DNA of 64,000 bases from Megamerina dolium (GCA_963854835.1 OY978530.1:10517872-10581871), one strand, 5' to 3'; shown: positions 32,975 through 44,040, numbered from the stretch's first letter. Numbers and translations are program-made. Notes: generated by a model from the letters alone, not told the origin.

Positions 32975-33627
32975 ACAATTCGAATAAAATCGATTAAATT
33001 AATTGAAATTTTTACTCGCGAAATTCATCACTGCAACCGCATAAATATATATGTATATAAATAGTTGCTATTCAAATTTGGCTTCATCGTTCGATTCATC
33101 ATTAAATCATTGCTGTAAAAAATTAAACTATTCATTATAAACGATTACAAGTACATTTGGAGAGATAACATTTTTCGGTACTGTACAAGCCAGATTGATA
33201 GGACGAGAAAACGTTATTTTTTGCATGGAAAATTCCAACAAAAACTAAAATTTGCTTAAAAACAATTAGACATAATTTACTGTTGGCTTTGACGCATTAA
33301 CTCAATTGTTTTTGCGCTGCTTTCGTTATTTCGTTTTTTTTTTCGTTCTTCACACTCATCAATACGAAGGCTCTTCATACAGTACAGTCACATTGTTGCG
33401 CCGTAGCTTACTACACCTTACCGTTGCTTTATCGCTGCTCTCTCATCATTTAATTATTTCCACCTGCATATAAATATTCAATTCCTTTGACTTCATATCA
33501 TTGCTTGCCGCTGAGATCGCGTACAGAACAATTAATTTACTTGACGTTAATTGCATACAATATTTCGTCCCGCTGCGCTACATTTTCGTCGCTTATCTCC
33601 TTACTTCACTTTACACTTTACTTCAAG

Positions 33628-33849
33628 ATGTCTTTAAAAGAGTTAAAGCAACAGCGATCTAGTACAAGGAAAAGTATCACGAGCATTAAAAACGTCGTTG
33701 AAGCGAGTGTGCGAGGAGAAGGGAAAATTATTTCTGTAGCTGAACTTAAATGTCGCTTAGGAATTCTGGAATCATATTTTAAGCAAATTCTCACAATTCA
33801 AACAAACATCGAAAAGCTTTATAGTGTTGATAATACTCGCGCTGATTAG
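33628..33849 (+). pseudogene. BEL/Pao Gag, N-terminal part
   Basis: MSLKELKQQRSSTRKSITSI and IISVAELKCRLGILESYFKQ resemble the helical BEL Gag N-terminus, as does the remnant at 8181. A stop follows at 33,849; capsid fragments continue from 33,941 in other frames. Confidence 0.7.
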
Positions 33850-33919
33850 AAGATTTGTATATCACTACAAAATTAGCATTACAATCGCAATTAGGCGAAG
33901 ATCTAAACACCGCAACGTT

Positions 33920-35173
33920 GTTCTGAAAATACTTGCATAATGCCCATTCAAAATTCTAAGCTGCCGCATTTAAAGTTGCCTTCTTTTAGCGGTAAATATT
34001 CTGAATATTGAAATTTTATAACTTCATTTAAACAAATCATTAATCGTGAGCTCAGCTTATCTAACATAAAGAAATTTAACCACCTACGCAACTGTCTCCA
34101 AGGGCAAGCATTAGAATGCTTGCCCTTGTCAATGCTTTCCAGGTTACTAATGAAAATTACCCTAAGGCCTTAGAGAGACTCAACGCACGTTATGATAATG
34201 CTACACTAATATTCCTTGAAAATATGACCTCGCTTTTCGTATTGCTTAAATTTTAAGAAACTACCATCTTGCGAAGACTGTACGAACATTTTAGAGACAC
34301 ATTGACAATATCTCGAATCACTTGATAGCCATCAGAATCATGTTATGGAAAGCAACAACAGTGGTAAAATTGTCAAACCTAAAAAGCAACAAAGAGGCTA
34401 TTCATTCGCTTGCTCCAATTCTCAATACTTATTTCGCTCCAGCTTCATGCTTGTGAACGCTTCAAAGCTCTTGAAATTATATACGTTTTGAGCACGTAAA
34501 GAAACTGAATCTTTGCCTTAACTATCTCACCAAGGGACATCAACTTTCGCGTTGCCCATCATTACATAGATGCAAATTTTGCGCTCGTCAGCATCATAGC
34601 CTGCTTCATCGAAATGCCACTGCGGTATCAACAGAAACATCAACACGCGCTATGCCAGTATCGCCCTCAATGTCAATTTTACCATCTACTTCAAGAGATG
34701 CCGCTGCCAGTGATGCCACTGAAATAAATAACTCTTCAATGGATCATATAATTCTCGCCACAGCTATGATACTGATTCGTGACACTTCAGGTGGCTACAG
34801 GCTGGGCAGAGCTGTATTGGATTCTTACTCGCAAATGAGTTCTATCACTGATGATTTTTCTCAAAGGTTTCAACTACCCAGAGGGAAACACAACATTGCT
34901 ATTTACAGTATTGGAAATACGGTAGCCAACATCAAGTATAAAACTTCAACCACTATAAAATCACGAACTACTGGGTTTGAACTTCCTTTAACATTCTGTG
35001 TTACTTCGCACATTGCTTATCAACCAGAAATAAAAATAGATATATCGTCTGGGAATATTCCAAAAAACATTGATCTCGCTGATGACGAATTCTACAAATC
35101 GAAACGTGTTGATTTACTTCTAGGAACAGAAAGCTTTGTCAGCCTCCTCTCCAAGTGCGAATTTGTCAAGTAA
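33920..35173 (+). pseudogene. BEL/Pao Gag capsid, zinc knuckle and protease, disrupted
   Basis: NSKLPHLKLPSFSGKYSEY (33,955-34,010) begins the DUF1759 capsid; NCLQGQALECL follows. A cysteine-rich stretch HRCKFCASQHHSLLHR (34,570-34,615) is the end of the Gag zinc region. The protease frame (34,652-35,173) has RAVLDSYSQMSSI, where the active-site glycine is replaced by tyrosine (D-S-Y instead of D-S-G), and DDEFYKSKRVDLLLGTESF of DUF1758. The reading then jumps to integrase-like KCEFVK at 35,153, so reverse transcriptase and RNase H are missing. Confidence 0.78.
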
Positions 35174-35385
35174 TCCGTGCGGTATTTGCATCTCAAAAAT
35201 TATCACGCTGGTCCCAAAGCATTAATTGCTCTGATTCGCCTCGAATTTTGGATTGTAAAAGCATGAGACATTGCGAGATACGTGATCAGAAATTGTGTCC
35301 ACTGCGTGCAATACAAACTTAAATTGCTACAACAAATTATGGGAAATTTACCAGTTTAGCTTTTGACTCCTTCATGCCCTTTCAA
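35153..35385 (+). pseudogene. BEL/Pao integrase zinc region (plus-strand arm)
   Basis: KCEFVK, a stop, then SVRYLHLKNYHAGPKALIAL, a zinc-region cysteine pair NCVHCVQYK and IMGNLPV, ending in TPSCPF near 35,383. It abuts an oppositely oriented BEL fragment. The 37-bp segment 35,153-35,189 matches 35,389-35,425 in reverse complement at 34 of 37 positions. Confidence 0.75.
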
Positions 35386-35388
35386 ATG

Positions 35389-36785
35389 GCAAATGCCGCA
35401 CGGATCGCTTGACAAATTCGCACTTGCGAGGTAGTAGAATTGGATGCTTGCGCTTTTCTTGTAAGTCAGCTAATTCGAGGCGCCCGCCGACATTTAGCAA
35501 CGGAAAATCTCCTCTGTCATCGATGAAAGGATTTAAGTACCGCAAAGTGCCAGTCACCGTCAACTCTATCTTTAGCAGATGAATGTCTTCAGCGAAATAG
35601 TGTTGTTGCATATTCCATACGATGCATGTTGCAACTCTTGAGGCGAAGAGGTTTTAGTTGTTGTTTATTTTGGGAAGGCTTGCGTAAATTCGTGTAAAGA
35701 CGAAATATCCAGGCAATGAGACGAACGCTATGTGTATAAGAACTATATCTGTCAACAACATCAATTACGCAATTTGTTACTACGACCATCTTGAACGCTG
35801 CCTTTCGCTTTTCCTTTTCAACTACTTCCATGTCTATTTCGCTACAGTTATCTTTAGGCCAATTTTGTATGTCTTCATAGAGAAACTGTGGGCCGGTGTA
35901 CCAAATAGATTTGTAAAGTTCATCAACAGAGCTGCCTCTAGATACAATTTCGGCTGCATTGCAGTGCGTTGTGAAGTGTCTCCAGTGGGAATCAGTTGTG
36001 AGGTCTTGAATTTCAGATACTCGATTCCCGACGAATGCTGAAAGTGTAGCTGAGTGCGTTTTTAGCCAGTGTAGCACTATCTGCGAATCTGCCCAAAGAA
36101 ATATATCACAAACACGATTACAAAATATTGATTTAATTTTTGCAACAAGCCGAGCGAGGAGTAGAGCACCGCAAAGTTCTAGTTTTGGCAGCGATTGCTT
36201 TTTAATTGGTCCTACTCTAGACTTTGCTGTAAGACGATCAACACTATTGTTGCCGTACTTATCCACCACACGAGTATATATGGAACAACCGTACGCGCGT
36301 ATAGATGAATCGCAAAATCCATGGAGTTGAAATGACTGCGCATCTGCTGAAAAGCAATATCTTGGAATGGAAATTGACGAAAGTTCTGATAAACTATTTA
36401 TGAAATTATTCCAAGCAAAGTATATGTTTTGTGGAGGCAATGGAAAGAATTGATCGCTTTGTCATTTTGTTTGTTATAGGTAGTTTCGACTTTGGTTTGA
36501 ATGAAAACAAAAGGGCGTCTTTATTTTGGACCCAGTTAAGCCTAAGAGCACTTGCGATTGAGGTATCGAATTTGGAGCCTTATCGTTTCTATATTGCTCA
36601 TGATTAGAATGCCACTTTGTTAGTTCAAATTGTCCTAGTTTTGGAAGGTCTGTCACTTCACGCTTATTTTAAGAAAGCATTGCCAGAAAATCAGCGCTAC
36701 ATATAAAGTCATCAGCGTAGAAGGATGTTTTAACTATTCTTGAGTAGTAGTGAGGCTCATTTAGGTTAGGGTTCTCCTTAAAACT
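35389..36785 (-). pseudogene. BEL/Pao reverse transcriptase end, RNase H and integrase start (minus-strand arm)
   Basis: Reading the minus strand: [12 protein letters not shown] (reverse-transcriptase catalytic site, Y-A-D-D, near 36,690), KLGQFELTKWHSNHEQY, LGLTGSK, then a 283-codon frame (36,440-35,589) with LHGFCDSSIRAYGCSIYTRV of RNase H, LPKLELCGALLLARLV, DIFLWADSQIVLHWLK and CNAAEIVSRG. Last, 35,611-35,389 with LNVGGRLELADLQEKRKHPI and LPRKCEFVKRSVRHLP. Frameshifts separate the parts. At its upstream end it meets a TA microsatellite. Confidence 0.82.
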
Positions 36786-36787
36786 CA

Positions 36788-36889
<102 letters not shown>

Positions 36890-37003
36890 AAGGGTTATCC
36901 ATTTCGCGGTTTCAAAAGTATAGGGCTAGAATTCGACATCTGTCAAACTGAGTTGTTAAAACAATTTCTTTCTTTTTCAGTTCAAAGTCTGACGTTTGCG
37001 AAA

Positions 37004-38081
37004 ATGGATCGCTTAGCTATCGCACAACGCATTAAAATTGTAAAAACCTACTACAAAAATGGTGATTCTGCCACAGCCACATATCGTGCTTTAAGAGGAG
37101 ATTATGGTTTACATAATCGTCCAACTACGCAAGCAATTGGCAAAATTGTGAAGAAATATGAAGAGACTGGATCAGTTACAGATATTGTAAGGCCTGTGCA
37201 TCATCGTTTCGCTCGTACCATCGAAAATATCGCTGCTGTAAGTGAAAGTGTTGCCGAAGACCCGAATGTGTCGATTCCTCGTCGTTCTCAGGAATTAGGA
37301 CTGTCTTACGACACATTATGGCGTATTTTGCATTTGGATCTACACCTACATCCATATAAAATCCAGCTCATACAACAACTGAAGCCAGCTGACCATTCAC
37401 AACGTCGTAGATACGTCGAATGGGTGCTTGAACAACAGGTGGTGGACGGCGATTTTTCGAACAAAATTTTCTTCAGCGACGAAGCATATTTCTCACTCGA
37501 TGGGTATGTTAACAAACAAAATTGTCGTATTTGGGGTTCTGAGAAACCTCAAGTAATTGAAGAGAGGCCACTACATCCACAAAAAGTCACTGCTTGGTGC
37601 GCTCTTTGGTCCGGAGGTGTGATTGGACCTTACTTCTTCGAAAGCGACGATGGAACAACTGTCACCGTCAATTCGGAGCGTTATGGTTATATGATAACCG
37701 ACTTTTTTTGCCTGCTATTGAAGAATACGACTTAGAGAATATGTGGTTTCAACAAGACGGTGCCACATGCCACACAACTCGAGCGAATATGGCTTTATTG
37801 CAAGAGAAATTTTCTGGCCGAGTAATTTCTCGTCGTGGCGATATCAAGTGGCCACCAAGATCATGCGATTTGACACCGCTTGACTTTTTTTTGTGGGGCT
37901 AGACCGTGTTTATGCAGATAAACCTTTAACTCTTGAGCACCTAAAAACCAACATTCGTCACGTTATGGCTGAGATACCGCCCAATATGTGTCAAAAAGTG
38001 GTCGAAAATTACCTCAAAAGAATCGATGCTTGCAACAATTCGCGCGGTGGTCATTTAAATGATGTAGTATTTCACACATAA
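37004..38081 (+). pseudogene. Rosa-type mariner transposase, two frameshifts
   Basis: Starts MDRLAIAQRIKIVKTYYKNG after the untranslated leader. It contains helix-turn-helix segments, the first catalytic aspartate in FSDEAYFSLDG (near 37,480), the second in WFQQDGATCHT (37,743-37,775) and the third in SCDLTPLDFFLWG (37,863-37,902). A frame slip in a T-run near 37,706 (DFFCLLLKNTT, then stop) and another after FFLWG at 37,900 break the gene. The C-terminus ends NNSRGGHLNDVVFHT. Few other lesions, so it is moderately young. Confidence 0.9.
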
Positions 38082-38098
38082 TGTCAACTTTCAAACTT

Positions 38099-38138
<40 letters not shown>

Positions 38139-38139
38139 T
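38099..38139. repeat. (AAT)n microsatellite
   Basis: About 13 triplets in the 3' untranslated part of the mariner. Confidence 0.9.
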
Positions 38140-38205
38140 CATGATAAAAAATATTTTATATGTGTTTTATTTACATTTATTTTTGAAACAGCAAAATGGA
38201 TAACC

Positions 38206-38208
<3 letters not shown>

Positions 38209-38278
<70 letters not shown>
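38209..38278. repeat. (TA)n microsatellite, middle part
   Basis: About 35 TA units between the mariner and the gypsy LTR. Confidence 0.95.
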
Positions 38279-38282
<4 letters not shown>

Positions 38283-38567
38283 GGATGGACCTTTTAAACA
38301 AAACACGAAACGAGATAATTGTCTTTACTTCACCTTTTATTAGAATTCAGTAATTTACTTAAAACTAAGAACTATTTGTTAGAGTATATTAAGTGTTAGC
38401 GAATACAATCGCGTACATGCGTAGCAGTTTGAAGACTGTCCGTTTTATCGTTTGTCTTTTTCCTCTTTGTCTTTCGTATGTCAGGGTTGCAAGTGAAAGT
38501 ATGTAAGTAAAGGTTGATTAATGGCACTGTTTAGTAATTACGTCCACTGCGGGTTGCTCGTCCCACA
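38279..38567 (-). repeat. 3' LTR of the gypsy element
   Basis: 289 bp; matches 44,041-44,329 except AAAGGTTGATTA versus AAGGGTTGCTTA. The integrase stop codon lies inside it (38,531). Confidence 0.95.
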
Positions 38568-39805
38568 TTCGGCCATCCTGCGTTTTCATTCGGCCCGAAT
38601 GAATGGTTCCATTTTTTCATGAACTCGGCGATGGTTGTCGTGCGTCCAGGCCCTTCATGGTCTCCAACTTTCGCAACTTCATATCGACCGTGTTCCATCT
38701 TTTTTACAATTTTGTATGGACCAAAATATTTTTCCTTTAGTTTTAACCCGGAGCCATATTGCGTTCGCTTGATCGCTACTAGTTCATTTACGTCGTACAT
38801 TATTTCGGCTTTACGACGAGAGTTAAACGTTTTGCGGTTTTCACGCTGAATTATTTCGATATTTTCTTGCGCTTGCTGGCGCGTATTTTCACGATCTTCG
38901 TCTAATGATTCTATCGCAGCATCGTCTAAAAGTTCTTGAAGCTCTGGAATCGCGGTAATCCGCATCTCTAATCCGGTAAGTATCCTGAACGGGGTCATTT
39001 TAGTACTTCGGGGTGGAGTATTGTTGATCAGCTGCTGAACTCGATCCACGTGCTTGTACCAGTTCTCTGGATTTTGGCTACATAATTTTGACAACATAGG
39101 CACTACGACTTTATGCATACGCTCCACCTGCCCATTTCCGCGCGGAACTCCTGTGGATATTAATAGGTGTTGAATGCCTTCGCCCTCGCAGTATTCTCTA
39201 AATATGTTCGACGTAAAAGCTGCACCTCTGTCACTAATTATACGCGCTGGATTACCAAATACTGCAGCTTGTTTCCTAAGCTTCTCCACTACTGCCTCAG
39301 CTCCTGTATTTCTGGTGGGGTACAACCACACAAACTTAGAGAAAGCGTCTACAACTACCAATATGTAATTATAAGATTTGCGGGTGTTTTCCATTGGTCC
39401 CACGTGGTCAATGTGAAAAGTGCCTAGAGGTTTTCCTTCTTTACTTATAGGATTGAGGAAACCTTCTTTTTTCCCAGTCTTATTTTCGTGAACGATACAC
39501 TCAATACAGCTTCGGACTATATTCGCGACTTTAGCATTCAGTTGCGGTATGTAAAATGACTTTTCGACAGCGTCTTGCGTCTTTTTTATTGAAAAATGTC
39601 CTTGTTTATGAGCCATGCGAATTATCTCCTCCTCCATTAAAGCAGGTACAACGATAAGTTCCTTGATGGGATTTTTGTGTAAGACGTCGCGCTTCATATA
39701 AAAATCTTCGTAGCTGTTTGTTTCGAGGATTTTACGGACAGCTTTAACCCAGTCATCGGTCTCTTGTGCTTGCTTTAGCCTATGGTTCAGCGAATCCTCC
39801 AACAT
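38531..39805 (-). pseudogene. Gypsy integrase
   Basis: 424 codons from MLEDSLNHRLKQ, really the continuation of Pol. It has the zinc-binding HKQGHFSIKK...SCIECIVHE, then the DDE core: FHIDHVGPM, IISDRGAAFTSNIF, and GNGQVERMHKVV. A C-terminal domain has GPYKIVKKMEHGRYEVAKVG. The last 11 or so residues (VGRATRSGRNY) are encoded inside the LTR. Domain itself looks intact, but is cut off from Pol by the upstream stop. Confidence 0.92.
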
Positions 39806-39817
39806 AAGACATGAAAC

Positions 39818-40552
39818 TCAGCTTAACGCGTCGACATGTTTCATCTTTGTTCCACTACGATGTTCTGTTTCGAAATCGTAATCTTGCAGGAACATTGCCC
39901 AACGGGATACGCGAAGAGGAACATCTTTCTTTTTTAATGTCATAGTGAACGCGTTGCAGTCCGTAACGATTTTAAATTTTATTCCCATTAGGTACACTCT
40001 CCATTTCTTTAGTGCTTCAACAATGGCCAGCACCTCTAACTCATAGGAGTGATATTTTTCTTCGTTCGGCTTTGTTTTCCGACTCATGTATTGTACCGGA
40101 TGGAATTGTTGATCGTCGCTGTTTTTCTGCAGCAATACAGCACCGTATCCGAATTGTGAAGCATCTGTGTGTACTTCCGTTAATGCCTTTGGGTCGTATA
40201 GTTGCAAAACTGGTGAAGTAATTAGTGCAGATTTTAGTTGTTGAAACGCAGTCAATTGCTCGTCTTGTAGTTTAAAACGTACATCTGTCCGCAACAAATC
40301 TGACAATGGCTTTGCAATTGTGGCGTAGCCTTCGACGAATCTCCTGAAGTATGAAGTGAGTCCTAGAAACCGTTGCATTGTTTTTCTATCATTAGGTAAC
40401 GGAAACTTCTTAATTGCGCTTATTTTAGCTTCAGATGGTTTTATTGAACCATTTTCAATAACGTAAACCAGGAACTCTACTTTCCGCATTAAAAACTGAC
40501 ACTTCTTCCATTTGATATTCAATCCGCTCTTCGCTGCTGCCTGCAACACCAT
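39818..40552 (-). pseudogene. Gypsy reverse transcriptase thumb and RNase H
   Basis: Contains SGLNIKWKKCQFLMRKVEFL, MQRFLGLTSYFRRFVEGYA, then RNase H-like EVHTDASQFGYGAVLLQKN, YHSYELEVLAIVEALKKW and FKIVTDCNAFTMTL, and GTKMKHVDALS. The stop at 39,818-39,820 is TGA where an arginine CGA is expected, since the next frame continues in register with CLMLEDSL. So it is a nonsense mutation (probably C to T), not a gene border. Confidence 0.9.
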
Positions 40553-40554
40553 AT

Positions 40555-41163
40555 TTAACTTATGAACGCCTTCGTCAAATCGTCCATGTAAGCTACCACC
40601 GTTCCAGCTTCGATAAGATCTCTCAACACAGCCAATATGTATCTTGAGAAAACTGCTGGTGAGTTGGAAATGCCAAACGGTACGTAGAGAAACTCGTATT
40701 GTCCGCGGTGAGTTACGAAAGCGGTGTATTTCCTAGAATTTTCCTCAACTGGTACATGAAAAAACCCGTTAGTCAAGTCAAGCGTCGTGAAAACATTCGC
40801 GCCTAGCAGCTGTTCGATGACGTCGTCCATTATAGGCATTGGAAAGTTATCCCTAACGATTTTTTCATTCAAACGCCGATAATCGCAACAGAGCCTTTTT
40901 CCACCATCCTTCTTCGAAACAAGCACAACAGGTGATGCATACTCAGATGTGCTTGGTTTAATGACCTCATCCTTTAGCCACTGAGTAACTTGCTCGTCCA
41001 CAAAGCATCTATCGGCATATGACATTCGCCGCGGTCGCTGATAAACAGGATTGTCATCGGTTAATAGAATTTTCATTTCTACAGGCGACTCTCTTCTCTT
41101 TATCGGATTGTAGGTTTCCACCATTTTTCGGATTTCCGCTGCTCGTGCTCTGCTTAGATGCAT
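40555..41163 (-). pseudogene. Gypsy reverse transcriptase domain, broken after YMDD
   Basis: Opens upstream of MHLSRARAAEI without an obvious start, as expected for a frameshifted or read-through Pol. Contains RRLNEKIVRDNFPMPIMDDV, TTLDLTNGFFHVPV, GISNSPAVFSRYI and the catalytic VAYMDDL near 40,590. Directly after YMDDL the frame is lost by a small deletion and ends at a stop; the continuation HKLNMVLQAAAKSGLNIKW is in the next frame. This is one of only two evident lesions in the element. Confidence 0.92.
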
Positions 41164-41192
41164 TAAATTTATTTCTTCTTCGTGTGCCTCGT

Positions 41193-42935
41193 TTAAACCT
41201 GCTCACTGTCAAGTTTACTTTTCTCGTCCCTTCTGGCTTCACATCCTTGCAAACTGCCATCGCGCACTTTTGTCATAGCTTCCCACATCATTCCTTGGGT
41301 TTTCGTTTTCTTACAGACTGCACCACTCGATATATCGGCCGCTGCCATACGCATCTCTGCATTAAAATGATTCTCACACGTCCTCTTTGGCGCTGCTCCT
41401 CGCGATGTATCATCTCTCTCACGCACGTTTGTGCAATCGGCCTCCACCACATACATCTCGCAACATTTTTTAGACGCAACTTCGAATACGTTTCTTTCGC
41501 ATATCTTTAGATTATCGGCCTCCGCCATACGCACGACTGCTTCACGTGCACTCGCACCAACATAGCTACTCCGTTCGCTATCGTTTATTTCGTTGTCTTT
41601 TGTTGCCTTCAGCCTAAACTCTGCGCCTTCATCGCTAACAATCAGGTCAACTTGTTTAAGGACGTCGTTGCCGATTATGAGCTTGAAGTTTAAATCACTT
41701 TCCTTTGCCACGTGAAACGTAATATCTAACGATATGCCGTCTACTACCATCGGTATGGTAAAGCTACCAATTGTTGTCAGTTCGCTTTTACCAATTCCCA
41801 ATAACCGCCGTTTGTCTTTACTTAGCTCAAAATCAAGCTTCAGTTCAAGCAATGCATCATATCGCATAATGCACAGATCTGACCCTGTATCTATCAATGC
41901 TGAAATTGTTTTCGGCAACATGTTTTCTCTTTCAAAAATCAAGTCTTTGAAAATGAGGCTGCTTCTCCTAAGTAGTGGCGCTATTACATTTTCGTCAGTC
42001 ATCGTGTTAACGTTGTCCTTTTCTTTTTTGATAGGCTTGCTAAATGCTTTGCATTCGGACGCGCGGTGGCCTTCCTTAGCACATTTAAAACATTTTATGC
42101 GGCTGCGTGGGCAGTTTTTCGCAATATGTGACGGTTCGCCGCAGCTATAACATCCTTTTGGCATAGCGTTAAAATTCTGCTGCACTTGGTTTTGCGAAAA
42201 CGAATGAGCCTGCTTACTTGTCGATTGCGGTTTAGTATACTTTATCCTTTCATAGACCTTAATTTGCTCTTTTAAATCTGCTACGCTCTTTGCTTGATAC
42301 AAATTGCTCTTGTTATACCTTGCGTCTGGTATGCCGTCGATAAAATATTCTATGAGACTGATGTCATCTAGGTTTATAGACCTACCGATTTCCATCAGAC
42401 TATATAAATATTCGCGAAGATCTTCTTCTGGGAGTTTACGTCGGTTTCTTAATAGACGGTGGATTTCAACGGACGACATGAAAACACCAAATTCTCTGCG
42501 TAAAGCTTGTTTAAGTGTTGACCAGCTATTGATGCCGCTTTCGCTACGCACAAACATTTTAGCTGCGCCTTTTAACAGTTGTTTCGCATATATGAACTTC
42601 TGAAGGTCGTTCCACTGTACTGCCATTGCACTTTCTTCGAAGTCCTGCAGCCACTGCTCAAAGGTAGGTTGACTTGATCCGCTAAACGGTGTAAGCGAAT
42701 CTTCGATGTCGCGAAGAGTAAAATTTGAACGCTCTGTGGGTGACCATTGTACCCTTCGCCGGTTTGCTGCATCGTCGAATTCGTCGCCATCGCCATCGTC
42801 GCTGACATTCAGTCCGAAATGTTCGAAAAGTCTGTCTTGCAAAGTAGCTTTCCGTCCGCTAGTCGCTAACCCCAATTCTTCTAACTGCTCTTTTAATCCG
42901 TCCACTGTCAAGCCTAAAATCTGTTCGCGGTCCAT
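41193..42935 (-). CDS. Gypsy Gag-protease protein with SAP-like N-terminus
   Basis: 580 codons open from MDREQILGLT. Residues about 9-40 (LTVDGLKEQLEELGLA...RL) look like a SAP DNA-binding motif. A capsid-like helical region spans about 85-235 (QWLQDFEE, FIYAKQLLKGAAK, FIDGIPDARYNK). Two CCHC zinc knuckles lie at about 262-275 and 282-295. The aspartic-protease motif ALIDTGSD is at about 346-353. The C-terminal 150 residues are charged and not recognised. The stop is at 41,193; pol follows in another frame with an overlap of about ten nucleotides. No lesion seen. It would form the particle and process the polyprotein. Confidence 0.9.
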   Translation of the reverse strand: MDREQILGLTVDGLKEQLEELGLATSGRKATLQDRLFEHFGLNVSDDGDGDEFDDAANRRRVQWSPTERSNFTLRDIEDSLTPFSGSSQPTFEQWLQDFEESAMAVQWNDLQKFIYAKQLLKGAAKMFVRSESGINSWSTLKQALRREFGVFMSSVEIHRLLRNRRKLPEEDLREYLYSLMEIGRSINLDDISLIEYFIDGIPDARYNKSNLYQAKSVADLKEQIKVYERIKYTKPQSTSKQAHSFSQNQVQQNFNAMPKGCYSCGEPSHIAKNCPRSRIKCFKCAKEGHRASECKAFSKPIKKEKDNVNTMTDENVIAPLLRRSSLIFKDLIFERENMLPKTISALIDTGSDLCIMRYDALLELKLDFELSKDKRRLLGIGKSELTTIGSFTIPMVVDGISLDITFHVAKESDLNFKLIIGNDVLKQVDLIVSDEGAEFRLKATKDNEINDSERSSYVGASAREAVVRMAEADNLKICERNVFEVASKKCCEMYVVEADCTNVRERDDTSRGAAPKRTCENHFNAEMRMAAADISSGAVCKKTKTQGMMWEAMTKVRDGSLQGCEARRDEKSKLDSEQV

Positions 42936-44017
42936 AGTCTTACAAAATTGTTTTAAATATTACAAAATTAATAATAAATCAATATAATATTGTATAATAT
43001 ATATTATATTCTCGACAGGTATATATCGAAATTTATAATTTACGCAACATAGGGGAAATTTATCAAAGTTGCTATCATAAATTTTCACGCAAAAGCATCA
43101 GCATAACGTTTACTGACGTTCATGGAATTTTCAATTTGCTAAAATCGTATTCTTTACTCTTTGTTTTGATTCTCTCTTTCTTTTGTTAATTTCCTATGGC
43201 TCTCGGTCTTTCGCTTCTTAGTTATTTTTCGTTTATTCTTATTTTCCTTATAAATAAAATTTAGGCAAAAGGATTGAATAGAAATTTTAGACAGAGCGCA
43301 AAACTATTAAACGAATACGAAAATTATAAAAATGCTTTTAGACTGTGCGCAAAATCATTAACAGTGTAAATAAACGAAATATCACTTAGCTCGCTGCTTT
43401 CACAAGAAATTCATCCCTCGCTGCTGTCAATATTTGCCAATTCTCACTTGCTCGTTCTGTTCCGTTTTGCTGTGACTCTTCTCACTCTCCGGTATTGTCC
43501 GCTGCGACGTCGTTTTCTGGCACGTTCTGTCTACTACAATGGTGTTCGCTACGGCGTTGTTCTGTGCTGCTCGTACGCTGTGTATGCTGCGATGCTGTCC
43601 GCTACCGCGTCGTTCTCTGCTGCTCGTCGTTTCTGCGCATGCAGGTAGACGATGTACTCTGTATGCGTTAGCAATTGCTGTTACTCAATTTGATCTTCTC
43701 GCGCATGCACAGAGTTTATACAAGTTTTATATAACGGTTTTTATAAAAACGGATTTAACGTTTCTTGAAAACTGCACAAATTGTGTCTTTTATTTGACCT
43801 TTTCTTGTCTTCTACAGCGCACTAAAAATTTTTCGATATGCACTGAATTTTTGTCTTTATGTGCACTAACTTTTTTTTTGTGTCTCGATATGCACTGAAT
43901 TTTGTCTCTTCTTGCTTGGTACGCACCGAACTTTTTGTTCTTATATGCACTGAATTCTTTTTAATAAAAGTGAAATTGTTTTTTCCTTGAAGTCTAAATT
44001 GCTCTTGGGACTCGACA
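42936..44017 (-). other. Leader region of the gypsy element
   Basis: About 1.08 kb between primer site and gag start, no coding frame on the element's strand. It contains short repeats of a CACTGAATTTT word (43,820-43,970). Confidence 0.75.
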
Positions 44018-44035
44018 ATCCCACTTCTGACACCA
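44018..44035 (-). other. Primer-binding site, tRNA-Leu-like
   Basis: On the coding strand TGGTGTCAGAAGTGGGAT, five bases after the 5' LTR. It complements the 3' end of a tRNA that ends ATCCCACTTCTGACA-CCA, the form of insect tRNA-Leu (tRNA sequence recalled, not searched). Confidence 0.75.
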
Positions 44036-44040
44036 AAATT

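Larger units (their letters stand above)
36890..38208 (+). mobile_element. Rosa-type (DD41D) mariner transposon
   Basis: 1319 bp with 28-bp terminal inverted repeats (inward AAGGGTTATCCATTT at both ends; two mismatches) at 36,890-36,917 and 38,181-38,208, in TA repeats on both sides. The transposase is on the plus strand. The spacing between the second and third catalytic aspartates is 41 residues, the signature of the rosa group. Confidence 0.9.

Noticed and set aside
33487..33627. N-terminal extension of the BEL Gag from 33,487
   Set aside because: The upstream residues are not Gag-like; MSLKELKQQRSS at 33,628 fits the family start.
41019..41510. 163-codon plus-strand frame over the gypsy gag end
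   Set aside because: Antisense shadow of gag and RT.
43448..43898. Plus-strand frames in the gypsy leader
   Set aside because: They are antisense to the element, cysteine- and alanine-rich by composition, with no family motif.
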